A stretch of DNA of 64,000 bases, from positions 2,472,516-2,536,515 of the forward strand of contig NZ_BCUR01000004.1 in the NCBI RefSeq assembly GCF_003569005.1, written 5' to 3'. The stretch is from Vibrio superstes. Its GTDB lineage: Bacteria > Pseudomonadota > Gammaproteobacteria > Enterobacterales > Vibrionaceae. The translations under genes were made by a program, and so were the position numbers. Every line of letters begins with the position of its first letter. Position 1 is the stretch's first letter. Shown here one piece after another: positions 50,949-59,760 of this stretch. Below the pieces are notes generated by a model that made no database searches, was not told the DNA's origin, and worked only from the letters and a program-made list of their open reading frames with translations.

Positions 50949-51452
50949 CTATGAGCGGACATTGACGCCGATTGCTTCGGCTATCGATTTAGAGCTAAAA
51001 CCATGATTAGAGGCTAACTCTAAATCTTGGCGTCCTGAAATCTCTAAAACTTCATTGTCCAACATCAACTCACCTAAGGTGATGTTGTTTAAAAAATCAC
51101 TAATTCGAGAACTCAAATCTCGCCAAAGCGTGTGGGTAAGGCAACGAGCGCCCCCCTGACAATTGGCTTTCCCATTACAACGCGTCGCTTCAACTGATTC
51201 ATCAACCGCTGAAATAATGGTACCAATAGCAATAAGTTGCGCGTCTTTTCCTAGGTTATAACCACCACCTGGACCTCGAACACTAGCAACTAATCCCGCT
51301 TTGCGTAGCTTTGAAAATAATTGCTCTAGATAAGAAAGAGATATACCCTGACGTTCCGATATGTCAGCCAGTGGTACTGGGCCTGACTGAGAATGCAATG
51401 CTACATCAAGCATGGCTGTTACGGCATATCTTCCTTTCGATGTAAGCTTCAT
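50949..51452 (-). CDS. iscR: Fe-S cluster regulator IscR
   Basis: 167 aa from ATG 51452 (MKLTSKGRYAVTAMLD). An Rrf2-type winged helix is followed by the cluster-binding segment with three cysteines and a histidine (CNGKANCQGGARCLTHTLW). [2Fe-2S]-IscR represses the operon through the two upstream boxes. Confidence 0.97.
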   Translation of the reverse strand: MKLTSKGRYAVTAMLDVALHSQSGPVPLADISERQGISLSYLEQLFSKLRKAGLVASVRGPGGGYNLGKDAQLIAIGTIISAVDESVEATRCNGKANCQGGARCLTHTLWRDLSSRISDFLNNITLGELMLDNEVLEISGRQDLELASNHGFSSKSIAEAIGVNVRS

Positions 51453-51492
51453 ATCACACTCTTTCCAATTACTTCGTTGCGGAAAGTCTCCC

Positions 51493-51542
51493 ATACCCGA
51501 CTAAAACGGTCAAGTATTTATTTGACCAATTTACTCAAGTAT
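51493..51542 (-). promoter_or_regulatory. Two tandem IscR type 1 binding boxes
   Basis: On the minus strand ATACTTGACC-GTTTTA-GTCGGGTAT (51493-51517) fits the type 1 IscR consensus (ATA..YYGAC ... GTC...TAT). Directly abutting is ATACTTGAGTAAATTGGTCA plus five more bases (51518-51542), a second slightly weaker site. They are 41-90 bp upstream of the iscR start, over the expected promoter. Confidence 0.8.
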
Positions 51543-51566
51543 TTAACCCTATACGGATTATGGCTA

Positions 51567-52298
51567 TTATTTGTGCGAAATTTTCTTTTGTATCGCCGTA
51601 AGGACACCTCGCAAGATGTTGATCTCTTGTGCTTCAGGACGAGCGCGACTGAATAGCCTTCTCAGTTTGTTCATCACCTGGTTCGGCTTATCCTTCTCAA
51701 TAAACTGGGTATCAATAAGTACGTTTTCAAGGTGCTGATAAAACATTTCTAATTCGTTATGACGTGAATAGACCACTGGATCGTCTTGTGGGTATTGCGC
51801 CTTATCACTTTCTAGAAATGCCATTCTCACTTCGTAGCTAAGGGTTTGCACCGCCATCGCTAGATTCAGTGAGCTGTATTCTGGGTTAGCGGGTATGGCG
51901 ACATGATACTGGCACAGTTGCAGTTCATCATTGGTTAGGCCGGTGCGTTCACGACCAAACACCAGTGCCACGGAAGCATGTGTTCCTTCTTCGACAAACT
52001 TAACGCCACATTCGCGTGGCTCTAGCATTGGCCAATTAAGGGTACGAGAGCGTGCACTCGATCCGACCACAAGGGCGCAATCGGCCACCGCTTCTTGCAT
52101 GGTCGAAAATCTTTGTGCGTTATTCACTACATCGTCAGCGCCCGCCGCTAATGCCATGGTTTGTTCATCGATTTCACACTGCGGGTCAACCAAGACTAAC
52201 TGAGTCAATCCCATCACTTTCATTGCTCGTGCAGCTGAACCAATATTTCCTGGGTGAGAGGTTCCCACCAATACCACTTTGACGTTTTGTAACATCAA
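51567..52298 (-). CDS. trmJ: tRNA (cytidine/uridine-32-2'-O)-methyltransferase TrmJ
   Basis: 243 aa SPOUT methyltransferase. VVLVGTSHPGNIGSAARAMKVMG, LVFGRERTGLTNDEL and IPANPEYSSLNLAMAVQ are the trefoil-knot SAM motifs. It lies directly upstream of the isc operon as in E. coli and is divergent from suhB. Confidence 0.96.
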   Translation of the reverse strand: MMLQNVKVVLVGTSHPGNIGSAARAMKVMGLTQLVLVDPQCEIDEQTMALAAGADDVVNNAQRFSTMQEAVADCALVVGSSARSRTLNWPMLEPRECGVKFVEEGTHASVALVFGRERTGLTNDELQLCQYHVAIPANPEYSSLNLAMAVQTLSYEVRMAFLESDKAQYPQDDPVVYSRHNELEMFYQHLENVLIDTQFIEKDKPNQVMNKLRRLFSRARPEAQEINILRGVLTAIQKKISHK

Positions 52299-52425
52299 GC
52301 CTACCTCTATAATTCACAACCGACGCATACTAACACATCCCAAAAGCGGAATAAAAAAAACACTCGTGCAAAAAATAACCACTTCCCTTTTGCCACAATC
52401 TTGCTTATACTCCGCCCCGCTTTCC

Positions 52426-52436
52426 GTTCTTTAACA
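52426..52436 (+). promoter_or_regulatory. boxA antitermination element in the suhB leader
   Basis: GTTCTTTAACA differs by one base from the rRNA leader boxA (GCTCTTTAACA) and lies 16 nt before the suhB ATG. A TATACT -10-like hexamer followed by a GC-rich CCGCCCCGC stretch lies just upstream. In E. coli the Nus factors with SuhB bind a boxA in this leader and repress suhB translation. The same loop is likely here. Confidence 0.7.
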
Positions 52437-52452
52437 TCCGTTGGGTATAATT

Positions 52453-53256
52453 ATGCATCCTATGCTAAATATCGCTATTCGCGCTGCGCGAAAAGCAGGC
52501 AATCATATTGCGAAATCTCTAGAAACTGCTGACAAGATTGAAATCTCGCTGAAAGGCGAAAATGACTTTGTGACTAACATCAACAAAGACGCAGAACATG
52601 TGATTATCGATACAATCAAGTCTTCTTACCCTGACCACAGCATCATTGCTGAAGAGTCTGGTTTAACTGTAGGTAAAGATGACGCAGTTCAATGGATCAT
52701 TGACCCACTGGATGGCACCAATAACTTCGTTAAGGGTATCCCACACTTTGCTGTATCTATCGCTGTTCGTATCAACGGTAAAACAGAAGTAGCGTGTGTT
52801 TATGACCCAATGCTTAACGAACTTTTCACTGCACAACGTGGTTCTGGCGCACAGCTAAACAACGCTCGTATCCGTGTTAAGCAATTAAAAGACCTTCAAG
52901 GTACTGTTCTTGCAACTAGTTTCCCAACTAAGCAAAAGCAACACTCTGAATCTTACTTCAAAATCATGAGCTCTCTATTTGTTGAAGTTGCTGACTTCCG
53001 CAGCACTGGTTCTCCGGCTCTTGATCTATGTTACCTAGCTTCTAACCGTGTTGACGGTTACTTTGAGCTTGGCCTTAAGCCTTGGGACATCGCTGCTGGT
53101 GAGCTTATCGCTCGTGAAGCTGGCGCAATCCTAACGGACTTTGCTGGCGGTACTGACTACATCAAGTCAGGTAACCTTGTAGGCTCAAGCGCTCGCGGTG
53201 TTAAGAATATTCTTCGCCACGTACGTGAGCACGCAAATGAAGGCATGCTGAAGTAA
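52453..53256 (+). CDS. suhB: Inositol-1-monophosphatase / Nus-complex factor SuhB
   Basis: 267 aa from ATG 52453, the same length as E. coli SuhB. Metal and phosphate motifs are IIAEESG, WIIDPLDGTNNFVKGIPHFAVSIA and KPWDIAAGELIAREAGA. Besides phosphatase activity it joins NusA/B/E/G in rRNA antitermination. It is divergent from trmJ; its leader has a boxA. Confidence 0.97.
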   Translation: MHPMLNIAIRAARKAGNHIAKSLETADKIEISLKGENDFVTNINKDAEHVIIDTIKSSYPDHSIIAEESGLTVGKDDAVQWIIDPLDGTNNFVKGIPHFAVSIAVRINGKTEVACVYDPMLNELFTAQRGSGAQLNNARIRVKQLKDLQGTVLATSFPTKQKQHSESYFKIMSSLFVEVADFRSTGSPALDLCYLASNRVDGYFELGLKPWDIAAGELIAREAGAILTDFAGGTDYIKSGNLVGSSARGVKNILRHVREHANEGMLK

Positions 53257-53286
53257 TCGCATCCCTTTGTAAAAACAGTATTAAAA

Positions 53287-53314
53287 AAACGGCCATCATC
53301 TGATGGCCGTTTTT
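53287..53314. terminator. Bidirectional terminator between suhB and glmM
   Basis: AAAACGGCCATCA-tc-TGATGGCCGTTTT, a perfect 13-bp stem with flanking A and T runs, between convergent genes. Confidence 0.93.
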
Positions 53315-53341
53315 GTATCTAGCTTTTGGCTATCTAGCCAC

Positions 53342-54679
53342 TTAGCAATGTTCACGAACTGTATCGGCGATACGGTTAGCCAGCTTAAGCACTAACTCTC
53401 CATCTTCACCCTCTACCATGACGCGAATTAAAGGCTCAGTACCTGACTTACGCAGAAGTACACGTCCCTTATCACCCAGCTCTTGTTCCGCTTGCACAAC
53501 TGATTGTTGAACAACATCCAATTGCATTGGGTCAGTGTCACCAGAGAAGCGAACATTGATCAGCTCTTGCGGGTATAACGTCATACCTTGAGAAAGGTCG
53601 AATAGGCTCATGCCACTATCAACGATCGATGATAAAACTTGAAGCGCTGCAACAATAGCATCACCCGTGGTCACCTTGTCTAGCAAGATTACGTGGCCTG
53701 AATTTTCAGCGCCAATGCTCCAGCCTTTTTCTTTTAGCTGTTCCATGACATAGCGGTCGCCTACTTTAGCACGTGAAAACGGAATGCCCAGTTGCTTAAG
53801 ACCATTTTCCATACCTAGGTTTGTCATCAGGGTACCGACAACACCACCCTTTAGTTCACCACGGCGCAGTGCGTCGCGGGCAATGATGTAAGCGATTTGG
53901 TCACCATCCACTTTGTTGCCTTTATGGTCAACCATGATGATGCGGTCACCATCACCATCAAAGCCAAGACCTAGGTCAGCTTTCTCTTCAACTACTTTTG
54001 CTTGCAGCGCACGCACATCAGTTGCACCCACCTCAGCATTAATGTTCAAGCCATCGGGTTCACAGCCCATAAGCACCAATTGTGCACCTAGCTCTTTAAA
54101 TACGTTTGGAGCAATGTGGTAAGTAGCACCATGAGCACAATCGACCACAATTTTCAGTGAGCTTAGGTTAGCGTTGCTTGGGAAGGTGCTTTTACAAAAT
54201 TCAATATAACGACCGGCAGCATCGTTCATACGAGAGGCTTTACCAAGTAGAGCTGATTCTACACATTCAATGTCTTTATCTAGCTCAGCTTCAATAGCTA
54301 ATTCAATGTCATCAGGAAGCTTTGTGCCTTCAGAGGAGAAGAACTTGATGCCGTTATCGTAATACGGGTTATGTGATGCCGAAATCACAATACCCGCTTC
54401 TGCGCGGAACGTTTGTGTTAAGTACGCAACTGCAGGTGTTGGCATTGGACCGGTAAAGGTTGCCTTTAGACCAGCAGCAGCAAGACCAGCTTCTAACGCA
54501 GACTCAAGCATGTAGCCAGAGATACGAGTATCTTTACCAATAATGACCTTCTTGGTGCCTTGTTTAGCCAAAACACGACCCGCAGCCCAGCCTAGCTTTA
54601 GTACAAAGTCAGGAGTGATTGGGTATTGGCCTACTTTTCCGCGGATACCGTCGGTACCAAAATAACGTCGTTGAGACAT
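53342..54679 (-). CDS. glmM: Phosphoglucosamine mutase GlmM
   Basis: 445 aa. YFGTDGIRGKVG opens the protein, the phosphoserine loop is ISASHNPYYDNGIKFF, the magnesium loop is GFDGDGDRIIMVD, and sugar binding is by AENSGHVILLD. It makes glucosamine-1-phosphate for peptidoglycan and LPS. It follows folP by 16 bp. Confidence 0.97.
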   Translation of the reverse strand: MSQRRYFGTDGIRGKVGQYPITPDFVLKLGWAAGRVLAKQGTKKVIIGKDTRISGYMLESALEAGLAAAGLKATFTGPMPTPAVAYLTQTFRAEAGIVISASHNPYYDNGIKFFSSEGTKLPDDIELAIEAELDKDIECVESALLGKASRMNDAAGRYIEFCKSTFPSNANLSSLKIVVDCAHGATYHIAPNVFKELGAQLVLMGCEPDGLNINAEVGATDVRALQAKVVEEKADLGLGFDGDGDRIIMVDHKGNKVDGDQIAYIIARDALRRGELKGGVVGTLMTNLGMENGLKQLGIPFSRAKVGDRYVMEQLKEKGWSIGAENSGHVILLDKVTTGDAIVAALQVLSSIVDSGMSLFDLSQGMTLYPQELINVRFSGDTDPMQLDVVQQSVVQAEQELGDKGRVLLRKSGTEPLIRVMVEGEDGELVLKLANRIADTVREHC

Positions 54680-54695
54680 TTGTAATTCCTAATTA

Positions 54696-55544
54696 TTATT
54701 TTATTGATTCCATAAAGTTCACTACTCGCACGGCATCAGCCGTTTCAGCAACGTCGTGAACTCGAATAATCTGTGCGCCTTTTTGAGCCGCCACAACCGC
54801 ACATGCCACACTACCTGAAACGCAGTCTGCGGGTGCTTTATCTAGCAGTTTGAACACCATCGACTTTCGAGACATGCCTGCTAACAGAGGCATTTCAAAA
54901 CGATGAAATTGTTCCAAGTGTTGCAATAGATGGTAGTTATGTTCAAGTGTTTTACCAAATCCAAAGCCAGGATCCAGTATTAATTTATCTTTGCTTATTC
55001 CCACAGCCTCGCACGCCTTGATGCGTTCTGCTAAGAACTGCTCAACCTCAGAGATAAGATCATCATAGTGCGGGTTAGCCTGCATTGTTCTAGGTTGCCC
55101 TTGCATGTGCATAAGGCAGATGGGCACTCCAGAGTCAGCGGCAGCTTGCAATGCTCCTGGATCTTGCAGTGCTCGCACATCATTAATCAGGTCAGCTCCA
55201 GCTTCCGTCGCTTGGCGCATCACCTCAGCTTTACTGGTATCGATAGATATCCACACATCGGACTCAGCACGAACTGCTTTGATTACAGGAATGACGCGTT
55301 CTAGCTCTTGCTGCAACTCTACCTCTGGTGCGCCCGGTCTTGTTGACTCACCACCGATATCAATAATCGTCGCTCCCGCCGCAATCATCTTGCGCGATTG
55401 AGCTAAAGCATCATCAATTCGGTTGTATTGGCCACCATCAGAGAATGAATCAGGGGTTACATTGAGTATACCCATGATCTGCGGTGAAGATAGATCGAGC
55501 TGTTTTTTGCCACTGTTTAAGATCATAACACTAACGAGTTTCAA
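54696..55544 (-). CDS. folP: Dihydropteroate synthase
   Basis: 282 aa. Both signatures are present: IMGILNVTPDSFSDGGQY and IDIGGESTRPGAPEV. The late GMSRKSM loop binds the pterin pyrophosphate. It is the sulfonamide target of folate synthesis. It is downstream of ftsH but separated by a terminator, so folP-glmM may have its own promoter between 55545 and 55583. A start at the second methionine (55526) is possible. Confidence 0.96.
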   Translation of the reverse strand: MKLVSVMILNSGKKQLDLSSPQIMGILNVTPDSFSDGGQYNRIDDALAQSRKMIAAGATIIDIGGESTRPGAPEVELQQELERVIPVIKAVRAESDVWISIDTSKAEVMRQATEAGADLINDVRALQDPGALQAAADSGVPICLMHMQGQPRTMQANPHYDDLISEVEQFLAERIKACEAVGISKDKLILDPGFGFGKTLEHNYHLLQHLEQFHRFEMPLLAGMSRKSMVFKLLDKAPADCVSGSVACAVVAAQKGAQIIRVHDVAETADAVRVVNFMESIK

Positions 55545-55583
55545 AAAGGTTAAAGCGAAAATTTGGGAAGGGTAGATACAGAA

Positions 55584-55607
55584 AAACCCCGAGAACTCTC
55601 GGGGTTT
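55584..55607 (-). terminator. Intrinsic terminator of ftsH
   Basis: AAACCCCGAGA-ac-TCTCGGGGTTT stem followed on the minus strand by T residues, 13 bp past the ftsH stop. Confidence 0.88.
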
Positions 55608-55620
55608 GCTTATTTAGCTA

Positions 55621-57540
55621 TTATTCTGAATCTTTTTCAGCAGGTTCTGTTTTAGATTCTTCTGCCGTTTCGGTTTCAGCTTTCGCTTCAGCCTTTGGCT
55701 CTTCAACAGGTTTTGATTGCTCACCCCAACCGGCTGGTTCACGAATATCACTGCGACGTTCCATTAGGTCATCAATCTGACCTGCATCAATGGTTTCGTA
55801 CTTCATCAGCGCATCTTTCATTGTGTGCATGATGTCCATATTCTCTTCCAGAATTTGGCGAGCACGGGCATAGTTGCGGTCGATGATTTGACGAATCTCA
55901 TCATCAATCAACTTGGCAGTATCGTCAGACATGTGTTTAGTCTGAGTTACGCTACGACCTAAGAATACTTCGCCTTCTTCTTCAGCATAAAGAAGAGGAC
56001 CTAGCTTCTCAGAGAAGCCCCACTGAGTCACCATCTTACGAGCGATATCAGTCGCGCGTTCGATATCGTTTGATGCACCAGTAGATACACGCTCTTTACC
56101 GTAGATAAGCTCTTCAGCTAGACGACCACCGTAAAGGCTTGAGATCATCGACTCAAGATGACGACGGTTCATGCTCACCCTATCTTGCTCAGGTAAGTAC
56201 ATAGTCACACCTAGCGCACGGCCACGTGGAATAATCGATACCTTGTACACAGGATCATGCTCAGGAACCAAGCGACCAATGATTGCGTGACCTGCTTCGT
56301 GGTATGCCGTTGACTCTTTAATGTCATCAGTCATCACCATAGAGCGGCGTTCTGCACCCATCATGATCTTGTCTTTCGCTTGCTCAAACTCAGCCATAGC
56401 AACGTTGCGCTTGTTACCACGAGCAGCGAATAGTGCCGCTTCGTTTACAAGGTTAGCAAGGTCTGCACCGGAGAAACCAGGAGTACCGCGAGCAATCAAA
56501 GATGGCTCTACATCGCTAGCAAGAGGTACCTTGCGCATGTGTACTTTCAGGATCTGCTCACGGCCACGTACGTCTGGAAGACCTACTACTACCTGACGGT
56601 CAAAACGACCAGGACGAAGTAATGCAGGGTCCAATACGTCTGGACGGTTAGTTGCAGCGATAACGATAATACCTTCGTTACCCTCAAAGCCATCCATCTC
56701 GACCAGCATTTGGTTCAACGTTTGCTCACGCTCATCGTGACCACCACCAACACCTGCGCCACGCTGACGACCTACGGCATCGATCTCATCGATGAAGATG
56801 ATACAAGGCGCTGCTTTCTTCGCTTGTTCGAACATGTCACGCACACGAGATGCACCAACACCTACGAACATTTCTACGAAATCAGAACCAGAGATAGTAA
56901 AGAACGGAACTTTAGCTTCACCAGCAATCGCCTTCGCAAGTAGAGTTTTACCTGTACCTGGAGGACCGACTAGCAAGACACCGGTTGGGATCTTACCGCC
57001 CAATTTCTGGAATCGGCTTGGATCACGCAAGTAATCCACTAGTTCTTTAACATCTTCTTTTGCTTCATCACAACCCGCAACGTCAGAGAAGAGAGTTTTG
57101 ATTTGTTCTTCGCTCATCATACGAGCTTTTGATTTACCGAAGGACATGGCGCCTTTACCGCCACCGCCTTGCATTTGACGCATGAAGAAAATCCACACAC
57201 CAATCAGTAGAATCATTGGGAACCATGAGATGAAGATAGTACCTAGAAGGCTTTGCTCTTCTGGTGGTGTACCTGTCACCTTCACGTTTTGATTGATCAA
57301 GTCATCAAGAAGCTTTGTGTCGTACACAGGCATATAAGTCACGTTACGTGAATTATCGCTGCGATAAAAAACGATTTCTTTATCGTTAATCTTGGCTTCG
57401 CGAATCTGGCCTTGGCCAACTTCCTGTATAAAAGTGGTGTAATCCACTGATTTTCCGTTGCTGTCTCCAGGGCCAAAGCTCTGGAAAACGGACATTAGCA
57501 CTACAGCTATCACTAGCCACAGAATTAGATTTTTTGCCAT
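55621..57540 (-). CDS. ftsH: ATP-dependent membrane zinc metalloprotease FtsH
   Basis: 639 aa from ATG 57540 (MAKNLILWLVIAVVLM); the TTG at 57549 only adds three residues. Two membrane helices frame a periplasmic domain. The AAA+ module has GPPGTGKT and FIDEIDAVGRQRG plus the SRH. The protease site is HEAGH with a later metal aspartate. The C-terminal ~30 residues are Glu/Ala/Lys-rich. It degrades LpxC, sigma-32 and unassembled membrane proteins. It follows rlmE by 107 bp. Confidence 0.97.
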   Translation of the reverse strand: MAKNLILWLVIAVVLMSVFQSFGPGDSNGKSVDYTTFIQEVGQGQIREAKINDKEIVFYRSDNSRNVTYMPVYDTKLLDDLINQNVKVTGTPPEEQSLLGTIFISWFPMILLIGVWIFFMRQMQGGGGKGAMSFGKSKARMMSEEQIKTLFSDVAGCDEAKEDVKELVDYLRDPSRFQKLGGKIPTGVLLVGPPGTGKTLLAKAIAGEAKVPFFTISGSDFVEMFVGVGASRVRDMFEQAKKAAPCIIFIDEIDAVGRQRGAGVGGGHDEREQTLNQMLVEMDGFEGNEGIIVIAATNRPDVLDPALLRPGRFDRQVVVGLPDVRGREQILKVHMRKVPLASDVEPSLIARGTPGFSGADLANLVNEAALFAARGNKRNVAMAEFEQAKDKIMMGAERRSMVMTDDIKESTAYHEAGHAIIGRLVPEHDPVYKVSIIPRGRALGVTMYLPEQDRVSMNRRHLESMISSLYGGRLAEELIYGKERVSTGASNDIERATDIARKMVTQWGFSEKLGPLLYAEEEGEVFLGRSVTQTKHMSDDTAKLIDDEIRQIIDRNYARARQILEENMDIMHTMKDALMKYETIDAGQIDDLMERRSDIREPAGWGEQSKPVEEPKAEAKAETETAEESKTEPAEKDSE

Positions 57541-57647
57541 GTCACTCAAGGTGTAAGCCTCTCGATAACTAATTGTAATTAAAAGTAGATTACTACAGTT
57601 TGGATGCTGTAGCCAGAATGTAAAGCTTTCTCAAGCTTGTTGAGCAG

Positions 57648-58277
57648 TTAGCCTTTGTAACCTGTTGCTACAATGAAGACTTCACGAGAGCGAGCTCGGG
57701 AAGAATCGGGTTTCCGGACTTTAACAGTCTTAAACATTTCACGTACATCTTTGACGAATTGATCAAAACCTTCGCCCTGAAATACCTTAACAACAAAGCT
57801 ACCATTTGTAGCTAGAACTTGTCGACACATATCAAGGGCTAATTCGACCAAATACATAGCCCTTGGCTGGTCTACAGAGTTATTACCTGCAATATTGGGA
57901 GCCATGTCAGACATTACGACGTCCACCATACTCGGTTGAATGCGGTCTAACAGCGCTTCAAGAACGCTCTCTTCACGAAAATCACCTTGTAGAAAGCTTA
58001 CACCAGCAATAGGGTCCATTGGCAACAAATCACACGCAATAATTTGTCCGTTGTCACCCACTATCTTTGCAGCATACTGCGACCAACCACCAGGAGCCGC
58101 CCCTAAATCTACTACGGTCATTCCAGCAGAAAAGAGCTTATCTTTGGTGTGTATTTCTTCCATTTTGAAGTAAGCGCGTGAACGATAGCCTTTTTTTCTG
58201 GCTTCGTTGGCGTATTTATCATCAAAATGTTCTTTTAACCATCGACCCGAACTGGCCGAATGCTTTTGTTTACTCAT
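57648..58277 (-). CDS. rlmE: 23S rRNA (uridine-2552-2'-O)-methyltransferase RlmE (FtsJ)
   Basis: 209 aa. SAM motif VVDLGAAPGGWSQYAA, DLLPMDPI, MSDMAPNIAGN and FVVKVFQGEG supply the K-D-K-E catalytic tetrad. Conserved order rlmE-ftsH downstream and divergent yhbY upstream. Confidence 0.97.
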   Translation of the reverse strand: MSKQKHSASSGRWLKEHFDDKYANEARKKGYRSRAYFKMEEIHTKDKLFSAGMTVVDLGAAPGGWSQYAAKIVGDNGQIIACDLLPMDPIAGVSFLQGDFREESVLEALLDRIQPSMVDVVMSDMAPNIAGNNSVDQPRAMYLVELALDMCRQVLATNGSFVVKVFQGEGFDQFVKDVREMFKTVKVRKPDSSRARSREVFIVATGYKG

Positions 58278-58408
58278 TCAATTTCCAACGTGTTTGGAGT
58301 AGGCAATTAGCCTAATATTCCCGTTTCATGGATAAAGTATAGTCTTGAGACCTATATGACGTTAAAATAGGATTTTTCAACCCTTATATAAAAGAAATTG
58401 GCCGCGAT

Positions 58409-58705
58409 ATGAACTTAAGCACCAAACAAAAGCAGCATCTAAAAGGCTTAGCACACGACCTAAAACCGGTTGTGTTGATGGGCGCAAATGGACTTACTGA
58501 GGCTGTTCTAGCGGAGATTGAACTTGCATTGGGTCATCACGAATTGATCAAGGTTAAAGTAGCATCGGAAGATCGCGAAACAAGAAGCCTAATCATTGAC
58601 GCTATCGTTCGTGAATCTGGTGCAGAGAAAGTACAAACTATTGGTAAAACGCTAGTACTGTACCGCCAATCAGAACAACGTAAAATTGAACTGCCACGCA
58701 AATAG
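58409..58705 (+). CDS. yhbY: Ribosome-associated CRM-domain RNA-binding protein YhbY
   Basis: 98 aa single CRM domain. LSTKQKQHLKGLAHDLKPVV and MGANGLTEAVLAEIELALGHHELIKVKV contain the GxxG loop. It associates with pre-50S particles. Divergent from rlmE, as in E. coli. Confidence 0.95.
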   Translation: MNLSTKQKQHLKGLAHDLKPVVLMGANGLTEAVLAEIELALGHHELIKVKVASEDRETRSLIIDAIVRESGAEKVQTIGKTLVLYRQSEQRKIELPRK

Positions 58706-58733
58706 GCTGTAACGATTAATCGTGTTCACAAAA

Positions 58734-58757
58734 AAAGGCTGCTGATGCAGCCTTTTT
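58734..58757. terminator. Bidirectional terminator between yhbY and greA
   Basis: AAAAGGCTGC-tgat-GCAGCCTTTT stem with A and T runs on both sides, between convergent genes. Confidence 0.9.
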
Positions 58758-58777
58758 GATATCACAAGCCAAATAGC

Positions 58778-59251
58778 TTACAGATATTCTACACGTTCAA
58801 TTTCGTAATCTTTCACGCCGCCAGGAGTTGTGATAGTCACTTCATCACCTTCCATCTTACCAATCAGGCCACGCGCAATAGGTGAGCTAACAGAAATACG
58901 GCCTAGCTTAATTTCGGCTTCATCTTCACCCACGATCTGATACTTGAATTCTTCTTCTGTATCTACATCGATTAGAGTTACTGTCGTACCGAAGATAACC
59001 TTGCCTGAGTTGTCCATTTTAGTTACGTCAATAACCTGAGCAACAGAGAGCTTATATTCGATGTCACGGATTTGTGCTTCACAGATGCCCTGTTCTTCAC
59101 GAGCAGCATGATATTCAGCATTTTCTTTAAGGTCGCCTAACTCACGAGCTTCTGCAATGGCAGTAGAGATCAGTGGACGCAGTTTAAGCAGTCTTTCTAA
59201 TTCTGTTTTTAGTTGCTGTTCGCCACGAACAGTCATTGGTACTTTTTCCAT
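58778..59251 (-). CDS. greA: Transcription elongation factor GreA
   Basis: 157 aa from ATG 59251 (MEKVPMTVRGEQQL), matching E. coli GreA. An N-terminal antiparallel coiled coil (EARELGDLKENAEYHAAREEQ) carries the acidic tip residues that stimulate RNA cleavage, followed by an FKBP-like domain (SPIARGLIGK). It has a leader with a GraL-like terminator. Confidence 0.97.
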   Translation of the reverse strand: MEKVPMTVRGEQQLKTELERLLKLRPLISTAIAEARELGDLKENAEYHAAREEQGICEAQIRDIEYKLSVAQVIDVTKMDNSGKVIFGTTVTLIDVDTEEEFKYQIVGEDEAEIKLGRISVSSPIARGLIGKMEGDEVTITTPGGVKDYEIERVEYL

Positions 59252-59259
59252 ATTTAACC

Positions 59260-59317
59260 TCATTTGCCCAGCAAATATTGGGCAACAAAAAACCTATCAA
59301 GCGAAGGCTCAATAGGT
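59260..59317 (-). promoter_or_regulatory. GraL-like attenuator in the greA leader
   Basis: On the minus strand ACCTATTGAGC-CTTC-GCTTGATAGGT (59292-59317) is a stem of ~11 bp followed immediately by TTTTTT, a complete intrinsic terminator upstream of greA. A second hairpin TTGCCCA / TGGGCAA (59264-59285) lies between it and the start codon. A TACAAT -10-like hexamer at 59345-59350 would give a ~50-nt short RNA. E. coli greA has the same organisation (GraL). Confidence 0.7.
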
Positions 59318-59350
59318 AACTAACTGATAGTGATACATCAATTGTACCGA

Positions 59351-59760
59351 AAACTCTGCTTTTTTTCACCAAAATTCGACACACTAGCCCATGATAGAAT
59401 CGTGACATAAATCACAGTTAGCCGAGCGTAAAACAAACAAAATCAAGAACCTAAAGATAAATAAATATAAAACAAGAACATGTCATACCAATTGCAGTGC
59501 AACGCTAACCTATTGTTTTTATTGTATTGCAGTAACATTGACATCTTTTTGATACAAAAAGTTCCCCTTCTTTACAACATTTTACTATCGCCTACTTAAT
59601 CATCTAGGTCAGAATCCTAACCGAGAACAAATCTTATTAAGCGTAAAACACTGCGTATTACAATAACTTAGTGCAGTGCTTAACCAAGATTTGTTTTAAG
59701 GGAGTTTGGGTTTATGAAGCCCACTTTATTTATCGGACAAATACATTCTAGGACTTGGAA
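59351..59760. other. greA-porin divergent region, long porin leader
   Basis: About 400 bp without an ORF. It should contain the porin promoter. TTGCAGTGCAAC and TATTGCAGTAACATTGAC at ~59491-59542 share a TTGCAGT core. AT-rich sequence with TTGATACAAAAAG at ~59547-59559 is compatible with a ToxR-type region, but no site can be named with confidence. Short complementary stretches (AGTGGGCTTCAT complement of 59717-59728) allow a folded leader. Confidence 0.4.
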
